From assembly GCF_016031615.1 (NCBI RefSeq), contig NZ_JACYXC010000001.1, forward strand, positions 7,006,001-7,070,000: a stretch of 64,000 nucleotides of DNA, written 5' to 3'. The notes beneath the pieces were generated by a model. The model saw nothing but the letters and a program-made list of their open reading frames with translations. It made no database searches and was not told where the DNA came from. The position numbers were made by a program, and so were the translations under genes. Shown here one piece after another: positions 44,191-56,250 of the stretch. Each line of letters starts with the position of its first letter. Within the stretch, counting starts at the first letter, position 1. This DNA is from Streptomyces pactum (GTDB lineage: Bacteria > Actinomycetota > Actinomycetes > Streptomycetales > Streptomycetaceae).

Positions 44191-44486
44191 CGTCCGGTCC
44201 GGGTGTTCCGGACCGGGCCGGGGCCAATACCCCCGACGCGACGACAGGCGGCGACCGCCGCCCCACCGTGCCCCCGAGGCGGCCGGGCCGTGCCGCCCCG
44301 GGCCGGCCGGGGCGGCCGCACGGAAGGCGGTGCCCGGCGCGCGGCCGGCCCGCGGACTTCCCGCGGCCGGTCGCGCCGGTGGCTTTGGGGCGTCCCCCGC
44401 CGGTCCGCCGCCCCCGGGCACGGCGAGGCGCGCGGCCGGGCGGCCTCCGCGGGACGGGAGAGGCGGGCGGTGCCGCGCGCGAGGGG

Positions 44487-44515
44487 TTGACAACCGAATT
44501 GGTCTGGACCAAATT
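44487..44515 (+). promoter_or_regulatory. Chitinase promoter with DasR-type operator
   Basis: A perfect -35 TTGACA (44487-44492) is followed after 17 nt by a weak -10 CAAATT (44510-44515). Between them lies ATTGGTCTGGACCAAA (44498-44513), a near-perfect dyad matching the DasR responsive element consensus (TGGTCTAGACCA core). DasR is the GntR-family repressor of chitin and N-acetylglucosamine genes in Streptomyces. The site placement implies repression by promoter occlusion. Confidence 0.8.
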
Positions 44516-44554
44516 GGGCGCGCTCCCCCAACTCCCCCCTGTCCGGAGGCACGT

Positions 44555-46366
44555 GTGGAACGCTCCAGACCTCTCGGCCGTCGCCCCCTGGTCACCCTGC
44601 TCACCGCCGCGGCCCTCGCCGCGTCCGGCATGACCGCGCTGTCGTCGGCCGCCCGCGCGGCCGACGCGAACCTCACGCGCAACGGCGGCTTCGAGTCCGG
44701 CCTCGACGGCTGGACCTGCCCGGCGGGCACGACCGTCACCTCACCGGTGCACGGCGGCACCGCCGCGCTCAAGGCCACCCCGGCCGGCGCCGACAACGCC
44801 CGCTGCGCGCAGACGGTGAGCGTGAAGCCCGACTCCGCCTACACCCTGTCCGGTTACGTCCGCGGCACCTACGTCTACCTCGGCGCGAGCGGAACCGGCA
44901 CCACCGACGTCTCCACCTGGGCCCAGTCCGCCCCCGACTGGCAGCAGCTGACCACCACCTTCCGCACCGGCCCCACCACGACCAAGGTCACGATCTACAC
45001 CCACGGCTGGTTCGGCACCGGCGCCTACCACGCCGACGACATCACGCTGACCGGCCCCGGCGGGGAGACGGGCCAGCCCCCGGCACCGCCCACCGGCCTC
45101 ACCGCGGGCACGGTCACCTCCTCCAGCGTCGCCCTGTCCTGGTCACCGGTCCCGGGCGCCACCGGCTACACCGTCTACCGCGACGGCACCAAGGTCAGCA
45201 CGGTCACCGGCACCTCCACCACCGTGACCGGCCTGACCCCCTCGACGGCGTACTCCTTCCAGGTCACCGCCGTCAACGACGCGGGCGAGTCCGGGCGGTC
45301 GGCCACCGTCACCGCGACCACCGCCGAACCCTCCGGCGGCGGCCCCTCCGACCTCCCGCCGCACGCCCTGGTCGGCTACCTCCACACCACCTTCGCCAAC
45401 GGCTCCGGCTACACCCGCATGGCGGACGTGCCCGACAGCTGGGACGTCATCGACCTGGCGTTCGGCGAGCCGACCTCGGTCACCTCCGGCGACATCCGCT
45501 TCCAGCGCTGCCCGGTCACCGAGTGCCCGAACGTGGAGAGCGACGCCGAGTTCAAGGCGGCGATCAAGGCCAAGCAGGCGGCCGGCAAGAAGGTGCTCAT
45601 CTCCATCGGCGGCCAGAACGGCCAGGTGCGGCTGACCACCACCGCCGCCCGCGACACCTTCGTCTCCTCCGTCTCGAAGATCATCGACGAGTACGGGCTC
45701 GACGGCCTGGACATCGACTTCGAGGGCCACTCGCTGTCGCTGGACGCCGACGACACCGACTTCAAGAACCCCAAGACCCCGGTGATCGTCAACCTGATCT
45801 CGGCCCTGAAGACCCTCACGGCCAAGTACGGCGACGACTTCGTGCTGACCATGGCCCCGGAGACGTTCTTCGTCCAGAACGGCTACCAGTTCTACGGCAC
45901 CGGCAAGTGGGGCGGCCAGGACCCGCGCTGCGGCGCCTACCTCCCGGTCATCCACGCCCTGCGCGACGACCTGACGCTGCTCCACGTCCAGGACTACAAC
46001 TCCGGCCCGATCATGGGCCTGGACAACCAGTACCACTCCATGGGCGGCGCCGACTTCCACATCGCCATGACCGACATGCTGCTCACCGGCTTCCCGGTCG
46101 CCGGCGACCGGAACAACGTCTTCCCGCCGCTGCGCCCCGAGCAGGTCGCGATCGGCATGCCGGCCTCCACCAACGCGGGCAACGGCCACGTCTCACCGGC
46201 CGAGGTCACCAAGGCCCTCAACTGCCTCACCAAGAAGACCGACTGCGGCTCCTACGCCACCCACGGCACCTGGCCGGCCCTGCGCGGTCTGATGACCTGG
46301 TCGATCAACTGGGACCGGCACGGGAACTGGGAGTTCCAGCGGAACTTCGACAAGTACTTCGGCTGA
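44555..46366 (+). CDS. Secreted GH18 chitinase with carbohydrate-binding and FnIII domains
   Basis: 603-aa chitinase. Residues 1-35 are a signal peptide (GRRPLVTLLTAAALAASG). About 37-165 form a beta-sandwich carbohydrate-binding module (NGGFESGLDGWTC to TLTGPG); about 172-260 an FnIII domain (PTGLTAGTVTSSSVALSWS); about 268-603 a GH18 barrel with the catalytic DGLDIDFE motif, acid Glu390, and MTWSINWDRHG near the end. It hydrolyses chitin outside the cell. GTG 44555 is set by GGAGG 5 nt upstream. Expression is probably repressed by DasR. Confidence 0.93.
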   Translation: MERSRPLGRRPLVTLLTAAALAASGMTALSSAARAADANLTRNGGFESGLDGWTCPAGTTVTSPVHGGTAALKATPAGADNARCAQTVSVKPDSAYTLSGYVRGTYVYLGASGTGTTDVSTWAQSAPDWQQLTTTFRTGPTTTKVTIYTHGWFGTGAYHADDITLTGPGGETGQPPAPPTGLTAGTVTSSSVALSWSPVPGATGYTVYRDGTKVSTVTGTSTTVTGLTPSTAYSFQVTAVNDAGESGRSATVTATTAEPSGGGPSDLPPHALVGYLHTTFANGSGYTRMADVPDSWDVIDLAFGEPTSVTSGDIRFQRCPVTECPNVESDAEFKAAIKAKQAAGKKVLISIGGQNGQVRLTTTAARDTFVSSVSKIIDEYGLDGLDIDFEGHSLSLDADDTDFKNPKTPVIVNLISALKTLTAKYGDDFVLTMAPETFFVQNGYQFYGTGKWGGQDPRCGAYLPVIHALRDDLTLLHVQDYNSGPIMGLDNQYHSMGGADFHIAMTDMLLTGFPVAGDRNNVFPPLRPEQVAIGMPASTNAGNGHVSPAEVTKALNCLTKKTDCGSYATHGTWPALRGLMTWSINWDRHGNWEFQRNFDKYFG

Positions 46367-46396
46367 GCGACGGCCCCGCCGGCGGCACCGGCAACC

Positions 46397-46437
46397 GGCA
46401 CCGGCCGGCCGCGGGATCCCCGTGGCCGGCCGGTGCC
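46397..46437. terminator. Terminator between chitinase and xdhC
   Basis: Perfect 14-bp stem (46397-46410 with 46424-46437), 13-nt loop, 30 nt after the chitinase stop and facing the end of the xdh operon on the other strand. It is likely shared. Confidence 0.75.
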
Positions 46438-46552
46438 CGCGGCGCTGCGGCCCGTACGCCCGGCCCGGTGCGCCCGCGGGGGTCCCGGACTCGCACCGGG
46501 CGGCGCCGTCCGCCGCACGGGCCTTCGCCCGGCCCGCCGCCCCGGGAGTGCG

Positions 46553-47371
46553 TCAGGAGGGACGGTCCCCCGCGGCGGCGAAGGTACGCAGCAGATCGGC
46601 GGCGACGCTCACGGCGATGGTCGCGGGTTCCTTGCCGGTGATCCCGGGCAGCCCGATCGGGGTCTTGATCCGGTCGATGGCGGCCTCGTCGTGACCGCCC
46701 TCGGTGGCCAGGCGCTTGCGGAACCGCGCCCACTTCGCCGCCGACCCGATCAGCCCGATCGAACCGAGACCCGGGGTGCGCAGGGCGGCGTCGCACACCG
46801 CGGCGTCCTCGGCGTGGTCGTGGGTCATGATCAGCACATGGGTGCCGGGCGGCAGCTTCGCCAGCACCTCCTCGGGCAGCAGCGGCGTGTGGTGGACGTG
46901 CACCTGTGCCACCGCGTCCGCCAGTACGCCGAGCCGCTGTTCGGTGAGCATCTCGGAGCGGCTGTCGACCAGGTGGAGGTCGAGGTCGTGACGCGCCAGG
47001 ATGCGCGCCAGTTCCAGGCCCACGTGCCCGGCACCGAAGATCGCCACCGCCTGGACCACCGGCAGCGGTTCGAGCAGCACCGAGACCGTGCCGCCGCAGC
47101 ACTGCACGCCGTGCTGGTTGGTCACCTTGTCGTTCAGGGCGAAATCCATCAGCTCCGGCTCCGTCACGGACCCGGCGAGCATCTCCCGGGCCCGGTCGAT
47201 GGCGACGGCCTCGACGTTGCCGCCCCCGATCGAGCCCCACGTCCCGGTCCGCCCCACCACGAGCTTCGCCCCGGCGTCGCGCGGGGCGTGGCCGCGCACG
47301 GTCGCGACGGTCACCAGCACGCCGGGCTCCCGGCACGCCCGCAACCGCGCGACCGCGGCGACCCACGTCAT
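46553..47371 (-). CDS. xdhC: XdhC-type molybdenum cofactor insertion protein
   Basis: 272-aa XdhC/CoxI family protein. N-terminal domain with VATVRGHAPRDAGAKLVV and GTWGSIGGGNVEA and a conserved CCGG (GVQCCGGTVSVL); C-terminal Rossmann domain with IFGAGHVGLELARIL. XdhC binds and sulfurates the molybdenum cofactor and hands it to xanthine dehydrogenase. ATG 47371 starts 1 nt after the xdhB stop; GTG 47380, overlapping that stop, is an alternative. It is last in the xdhABC operon. Confidence 0.9.
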   Translation of the reverse strand: MTWVAAVARLRACREPGVLVTVATVRGHAPRDAGAKLVVGRTGTWGSIGGGNVEAVAIDRAREMLAGSVTEPELMDFALNDKVTNQHGVQCCGGTVSVLLEPLPVVQAVAIFGAGHVGLELARILARHDLDLHLVDSRSEMLTEQRLGVLADAVAQVHVHHTPLLPEEVLAKLPPGTHVLIMTHDHAEDAAVCDAALRTPGLGSIGLIGSAAKWARFRKRLATEGGHDEAAIDRIKTPIGLPGITGKEPATIAVSVAADLLRTFAAAGDRPS

Positions 47372-47372
47372 G

Positions 47373-51250
<3,878 letters not shown>

Positions 51251-51432
51251 GACGGTCCTCCGTTGCGGTGCGCGGTGGTTCGATTCATCATGTTCGCCAA
51301 TTCAGGCAGCTTTCTGTGTACTGACACGGCACATAAAAGGAACGGGCGCACCACGGCGCGCGAAAGCGAGGTGCCGGGACGGTGAGAGGGGATCCGGAAC
51401 GTGCCCCGCACGGGCACGGGAGAACGGCGTGC

Positions 51433-51510
51433 TCAGCGGCCGTGCGCGATCCGGCCCGGAATCCAGACCGTGCACTGGGCGAGACGACCGAGGTCAGAGC
51501 TGGTGTCCAT
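51433..51510 (-). CDS. Candidate 25-aa leader peptide upstream of xdhA
   Basis: On the minus strand GGAGG lies 10 nt before an ATG (51510) opening a 25-residue frame that begins MDTSSDLGRLAQCTVW and ends TGA at 51433. It lies 183 nt upstream of xdhA in a gap of relatively low GC. It may be a small leader ORF or chance. The rest of 51251-51735 shows a hairpin (51599-51646) and an AT-richer patch at 51285-51345 that may hold the xdh promoter. Confidence 0.3.
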   Translation of the reverse strand: MDTSSDLGRLAQCTVWIPGRIAHGR

Positions 51511-51598
51511 CTGCCGGTCGCCTCCTTCGGCAGTCACGGGTCGACGTTCACCGCAAATTAACGGCCGGTGTGACCGCGGTCAAGAGACCGGTCCGGCC

Positions 51599-51646
51599 TT
51601 TTCCGGGTCGAACGGATCGGGCCGATCGGATTCCGGGCCCGGAAAA
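51599..51646 (-). terminator. Hairpin after the guanine deaminase gene
   Basis: TTTTCCGGG (51599-51607) pairs with CCCGGAAAA (51638-51646); the 30-nt interior contains further short dyads around GATCGGGCCGATC. It begins 90 nt beyond the deaminase stop on the minus strand and probably separates it from the xdh operon. Confidence 0.5.
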
Positions 51647-51735
51647 CCGGCCGGGCGGTCACGGTGACGGATCCCGGCCGGCCGGGAGTGGCACGTCGTG
51701 TGTTCCTCCCGGGCCGGCACGCCTTTCTTCTCATA

Positions 51736-52233
51736 TCAATAATCGATGCGGTCGGACTTGGCGATCCACGCGTCGAACGGCGCGGTGCGGTTCGGCAGGT
51801 CCAGGTGGACGACCTGAAGGGGCCACTCCGCCTGGGGCTTCTTCTCGAAGAGCTCGTAGAACCTGCGGTCGTCGAAGCCGGCCGCCGCGGCGTCGTCGCG
51901 GTCGGCGGAGAACACGAGCCGGTCGATGCGGGCCCACAGGGCGGTGGACAGGCACATCGGGCACGGCTCGCACGAGGTGATCAGGGTGCAGCCCTCCAGT
52001 ACGAAGGTGTCCAGCGCCGTGCAGGCGGCACGGATCGCGCTGACCTCCGCGTGCGCGGACGGGTCGTTCGTCGCGGTGACCTGGTTGTGCGCGGTCGCGA
52101 TCACCACGCCGTCCTTGACGATCAGGGCGCCGAAGGGGCCCCCTCCGCTGTTGGCGCTCTCGGTGGCGACGGCGATGGCCTGCCGCATCCATGCCTGCTC
52201 GTCCTGGACGAGGGTCGCGGTGCTCACGGTCAC
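51736..52233 (-). CDS. guaD: Guanine deaminase-like nucleoside deaminase
   Basis: 165-aa zinc deaminase of the CDA fold. Zinc/catalytic motifs HAE (PSAHAEVSAI) and PCPMC (SCEPCPMCLS) are intact; the region GGGPFGALIVKDG and the C-terminal segment AEWPLQVVHL fit bacterial GuaD. It converts guanine to xanthine, the substrate of the adjacent XdhAB, so the locus is a purine salvage/degradation unit. GTG 52233 is chosen because AAGGAG lies 5 nt upstream. Confidence 0.88.
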   Translation of the reverse strand: MTVSTATLVQDEQAWMRQAIAVATESANSGGGPFGALIVKDGVVIATAHNQVTATNDPSAHAEVSAIRAACTALDTFVLEGCTLITSCEPCPMCLSTALWARIDRLVFSADRDDAAAAGFDDRRFYELFEKKPQAEWPLQVVHLDLPNRTAPFDAWIAKSDRIDY

Positions 52234-52816
52234 GGTTGCTCCTTGTCGAATACGGTGGGGTGGACGTTCCGGTCCGGTGGCGCGGACGACGACGGGGCGG
52301 CTGCGGCGGGCGGCCCGCCGGCACCGCACGCGGGCCGCGCCCGGGGCGCGCGCCCGGCCCGGGACGCCGGGCCCGACGGCCGGAGACCGTGCCGCCGGGC
52401 GCCACGTGCACACCGGCCGGGGGCCCGGGCGACCCCGGCGACGCCGCGGCGGGGCCGGGTGGTCCCCGGTGCCTGATCGGGCAGCGTCCTGAGCAAGGCG
52501 TTCCCCGTTCGTCGTCGTTCAAGGTCGCCCGAGCAGTACACAGTTGTTCGAAGGGGAGCAGCCAGGCGCCGAAGATATGAAATGCGGGGAGGACGGGACC
52601 GGCGCTTCGTAGCTTCCTACCAGAGGTGGCCCGGCCCCGGCGTGGTCGACGGAACAGGACAGGCCGCGGGGCCCCGCCGCCTCCATGGCGAACGCCGTGG
52701 CCCCCCGCGTTCCGGTGGGGCCACCCGCGGTGCCCGCGCGCGAGGCCGGGTGCGGCGCCGGAGCCGTCGTCCGGCCCGGCGGTGGTGCCGGGCGGTGCTT
52801 GTGCCATGGTGGCCGC
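52234..52816. other. Divergent intergenic stretch between guaD and a methyltransferase
   Basis: Mostly low-complexity GC-rich DNA. The patch 52500-52600 is less GC-rich and may hold a promoter. No protein of recognisable family is encoded; short frames such as an 11-codon one starting at ATG 52577 are not supported. Confidence 0.4.
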
Positions 52817-53362
52817 ATGACGTGGAACGGCGACGAGTACCAGGCCCGGTTCGACCGCATCGCCTCCGAAGGGGGAGACGTGCACGGTGAGGCCACGCTG
52901 GTCCGCTCCTACGCCCCGGCCACGGTCCTCGACGCCGGGTGCGGCACCGGACGCGTGGCCATCGAACTGGCCCGTCACGGGATCGCGGTGGTGGGCGTGG
53001 ACATCGACGAGTCGATGCTCGCCACCGCCCGGCGCCGGGCGCCGGAGATCCGCTGGTACCGGCGCGACCTGGCGGAGCTGGATCTCGGCGAGTCGTTCGA
53101 CGTCGTGGTGATGGCGGGCAACGTCCCGCTGTTCACCCCGCCGGGGACGGAACCGGCCCTGGTGGCCGGGGTGGCGCGGCACGTCGGCCCGGCCGGCCGG
53201 CTGGTCGCCGGGTTCTCGCTGGACCGTGGTTACGCGCTGGACGCCTACGACGCCCACTGCCGGGCGGCGGGCCTCACCCTGGACGCCCGGTACGCGACCT
53301 GGTCCCGGGACCCCTTCGACGGCGAGGGGGCGTACGCCGTCTCGGTGCACCGCAGGCTCTGA
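52817..53362 (+). CDS. Class I SAM-dependent methyltransferase
   Basis: 181-aa short methyltransferase. SAM motif I VLDAGCGTGRVAIEL, acidic motif VVGVDIDESML, then SFDVVVMAGNVPLF. N-terminal MTWNGDEYQARFDRIA is typical of actinobacterial methyltransferase-25 proteins of this length. The substrate is unknown. It is followed by an isochorismatase-like gene 232 nt downstream; no operon is evident. Confidence 0.85.
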   Translation: MTWNGDEYQARFDRIASEGGDVHGEATLVRSYAPATVLDAGCGTGRVAIELARHGIAVVGVDIDESMLATARRRAPEIRWYRRDLAELDLGESFDVVVMAGNVPLFTPPGTEPALVAGVARHVGPAGRLVAGFSLDRGYALDAYDAHCRAAGLTLDARYATWSRDPFDGEGAYAVSVHRRL

Positions 53363-53594
53363 CCGCCCGCCGCCCCCTGCCTGCCGCTGCCTCGCCCCAC
53401 GCCGCGCAGTGGGCTCCTCGCCCCGCCGGGCACACCGGCGGCGACCGCCACCGCCCCGTGTGCCACCACGGGCCCGCAGCGGGAGGCATTCGGTCGCCCG
53501 GATGGTTCGCCGCCCGTCCCGGCCGGCGGGGGCCCGCCGCCGCCCGGTGCGGAGGGCCGGGACTTCGTCATGCCCCGGACACTACGATGATCGG

Positions 53595-54083
53595 ATGAGC
53601 CCGGGACTGATCCTCGTCGACCTGATGCCCCGTATCGTCGCGATGCCCCTGGCGCCGTACTCCGGTGCCGAGGTCGAGCAGCGCTGCCGGCTGCTGGCCG
53701 GGGCGTTCCGGGCCAAGGGCCTGCCCGTGGCGGTGGTGCGGGTCGAGCGACCGGGCGTCGCGGAACAGCCGCCGGGCAGCGAGGTGGTGGAGGGACTGCT
53801 CCACCCGGACGACATCCTGGTCGTCAAACGAACGATCGGCGCCTTCCACGCGACCGACCTGGACGCCCGGTTGCGCGACCGGGGGGTGGACACGGTCGTC
53901 GTCGCGGGCCTGGTGACCACCATGGGGGTGGAGTCCACCGCCCGTGCGGCGAGCGACCACGGCTACGAGGTGGAGTTCGTCGCGGACGCCATGTCCGGCT
54001 TCGCCGCCGACGAGCACCACTTCGCGGTGGAACGGATCTTCCCCCGCTTCGGGACCGTCCGGAAGACCGCGGACTACCTCTGA
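53595..54083 (+). CDS. Isochorismatase-like hydrolase lacking the catalytic Cys
   Basis: 162-aa cysteine-hydrolase-fold protein. Asp9 (ILVDLMPRI) and the Lys of VVKRTIGAF are present, but the usual GVxTxxCVxxTAR motif reads GLVTTMGVESTARAA, with Gly at the nucleophile position. In true isochorismatases that position is also Gly and the reaction is vinyl-ether hydrolysis, whereas amidohydrolase relatives need Cys. So it may be an isochorismatase-type enzyme or inactive. ATG 53595 has GATGATCGG but no strong RBS. Confidence 0.8.
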   Translation: MSPGLILVDLMPRIVAMPLAPYSGAEVEQRCRLLAGAFRAKGLPVAVVRVERPGVAEQPPGSEVVEGLLHPDDILVVKRTIGAFHATDLDARLRDRGVDTVVVAGLVTTMGVESTARAASDHGYEVEFVADAMSGFAADEHHFAVERIFPRFGTVRKTADYL

Positions 54084-54267
54084 GCGTCCCTGGCCGACCG
54101 CCCTGGCAGGCGGGGGCAGGACCGGCTCCGCCGCCGTTTCCGCACCGGGCGGCCGGACCGGTCGATGGAGACAGGAGCAGCCGTTGGGGTGCCAGGGTCT
54201 GATGTAATCGTGCCCGGCGATCCCGGGGCAGGGGGTCGCCGGAGGCGGGATCACGGCTGGGGGGACG

Positions 54268-56250
54268 TTGGAAGAGCTGGGCGCCGCAGACCCGCGGCAG
54301 GTGGGGCGCTACCGGATCCTCGCGCGGCTCGGCGCGGGCGGCATGGGCCGGGTGTACCTCGGCCGTTCCACCAGCGGCCGCATGGTCGCCGTGAAGGTGG
54401 TGCGTGCCGAACTGGCGGAGGACCCCGACTTCCGGCGCCGGTTCGCCCGGGAGGTCGAGGCCGCCCGGCGGGTGAACGGGTTCTTCACCGCGGCGGTCGT
54501 CGATGCCGACCCCGAAGGCTCTCCCGCCTGGCTCGCCACCGCCTACGTCCCCGGCCTGCCGCTCGACGCGGCGATCCGCGCCCACGGGGCCTGGCCCCGG
54601 CGATCACTGCTCGTCCTGGGCGCCGGCCTGGTCGAGGCGCTGGAGGCCATCCACGCGACGGGTCTGATCCACCGTGACCTGAAGCCGTCGAACGTGATGA
54701 TCGCCGCCGACGGGCCGCGGGTCATCGACTTCGGCATCTCCATCGCGGCGGAGGCGAGCGTCCTCACCCGGACCGGCACGGTGATCGGTACGCCCGGGTT
54801 CATGTCGCCCGAGCAGGTGACGGGCCGCCGGATCGGCCCCGCCAGCGATGTGTTCTCCCTCGGCGCGGTCCTCGCCTTCGCCGGGGCGGGCGCGCCGCCG
54901 TTCGGCACCGGCTCGCCGCACTCGGTGAACTTCCGCGCCGTGTACGAGGCCCCCGACCTCCGAGGGCTGCCCGCCGGCACCGAATTCATCGCCCGGTGCC
55001 TGGAGAAGGACCCCGCAGCCCGGCCCACGGTGGCGGAACTCCTCGCGGAGTTCGCCCGGTCGCTCGGCGAGCCGGACGGACGGACCCATGGGGGCGGGCT
55101 GCCCACGGAGACCGCCTGGCTGCCGGAGGCGGTCGCCGCGGCGGTCACCCGGCCGGCCGGTTCCGACCCGGTGACCGCGGACGCGCCGGCGGTCACCCCG
55201 GAGGGTACGGGCGGTACGAACGGTGCCGGGGACGCCGGCACGGCGAGCGGCGCCGGGGCGGCTCCCACACCGCCCGACCCCCGGGACGCCCTGACCACCG
55301 GGCACCCGAAGCCCGCCTTCGCCGCGCCCGCTCCGCCCGGCACACCGCCCCCTGCCACGTCCGCCACACCGCCCCCCGGGCCGGGCCCCCGCCACGCCGG
55401 CCCCCCGCCTCGACCGCCGCCACACCGGACACGCCGCCATCGCTTCCGCCGCTGCCTCCGGCCCCGCCGTCCGTACCGCCGCGGGCACCGGACCCGACGC
55501 CGGAGCCGCACCCGAGCCCGGGCTTCGGGCCGGCGGTCGCCGCGGCGTCCCCGCAGCACCCCGGAGGTGAGCTGGGGGTCGTCTCCACGTGGCCGCCCGC
55601 CCCTCCCGCCACCTCCCCGGACGCCCCGCCACCCGCCCGGGCGGCCGGGTCTGGGCCCGCCGCATCGTCGCGATCGGCGTCGCAGCGGCACTGGTCGGCG
55701 GCGGCGTCACCGCCCTCGTCGTGCACCTGGGCAAGGACGGCAAGAAGAACAACGCCGGCACGCGGGACGGCGGTTCGCCGACCACCCCGCCCGTCGACGA
55801 TCCCGCCCCCGCTGCCGCCGGCTTCGACGCCGCCGTCGGCAAGGTGGTCAACCCGTCCACGAAGAAGGGCGGCACGCTCCGCCTCGTGACCGCCAACGAC
55901 GCCGACTCCTGGGACCCGGCCCGCGCCTACTACGGCTGGGTGTGGAACGTGCAGCGGCTGTACAGCCGCACGCTGTTCACCTACGCCACCGAGCCCGGCG
56001 AGAAGGGCCGCGAACTCGTCCCGGACCTCGCCGAGGCGCGGCCCGAGGTGTCGTCCGACGGGAAGACGTACACCGTCAGGATCAGGTCCGGGCTGAAGTT
56101 CGAGGACGGCACCTCCATCACCTCCCGCGACATCAAGTACGCGATCGAACGGTCCTTCGCGGTGGACGTCATCACCGGCGGTCCCACCTACTTCAAGGAG
56201 CTGCTGGACCAGGGGCAGGACTACCGGGGCCCGTACGAGGACACCGGTGA
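54268..56250 (+). CDS. Hanks-type Ser/Thr protein kinase (N-terminal part of a kinase-SBP fusion)
   Basis: Kinase domain in residues 14-270: glycine loop GAGGMGRVYLG, Lys43 (VAVKVV), catalytic HRDLKPSN with Asp137, DFG at 154-156 and PGFMSPEQVTG. A Pro/Ala/Thr-rich linker follows to about 55.39 kb. Beyond that the frame (open to 56250) becomes Arg-rich nonsense, while a Pro-rich linker continues in another frame and then a membrane-anchored SBP in a third. The start is TTG 54268 behind GGGGGA. Kinase-SBP fusions are known in Streptomyces; this looks like one with a broken frame. Confidence 0.85.
   Translation: MEELGAADPRQVGRYRILARLGAGGMGRVYLGRSTSGRMVAVKVVRAELAEDPDFRRRFAREVEAARRVNGFFTAAVVDADPEGSPAWLATAYVPGLPLDAAIRAHGAWPRRSLLVLGAGLVEALEAIHATGLIHRDLKPSNVMIAADGPRVIDFGISIAAEASVLTRTGTVIGTPGFMSPEQVTGRRIGPASDVFSLGAVLAFAGAGAPPFGTGSPHSVNFRAVYEAPDLRGLPAGTEFIARCLEKDPAARPTVAELLAEFARSLGEPDGRTHGGGLPTETAWLPEAVAAAVTRPAGSDPVTADAPAVTPEGTGGTNGAGDAGTASGAGAAPTPPDPRDALTTGHPKPAFAAPAPPGTPPPATSATPPPGPGPRHAGPPPRPPPHRTRRHRFRRCLRPRRPYRRGHRTRRRSRTRARASGRRSPRRPRSTPEVSWGSSPRGRPPLPPPPRTPRHPPGRPGLGPPHRRDRRRSGTGRRRRHRPRRAPGQGRQEEQRRHAGRRFADHPARRRSRPRCRRLRRRRRQGGQPVHEEGRHAPPRDRQRRRLLGPGPRLLRLGVERAAAVQPHAVHLRHRARREGPRTRPGPRRGAARGVVRREDVHRQDQVRAEVRGRHLHHLPRHQVRDRTVLRGGRHHRRSHLLQGAAGPGAGLPGPVRGHR

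Noticed and set aside
28206..44796. Very long minus-strand frames antisense to the NRPS
   Set aside because: They mirror the strongly biased third positions of the NRPS; no minus-strand domain is recognisable.
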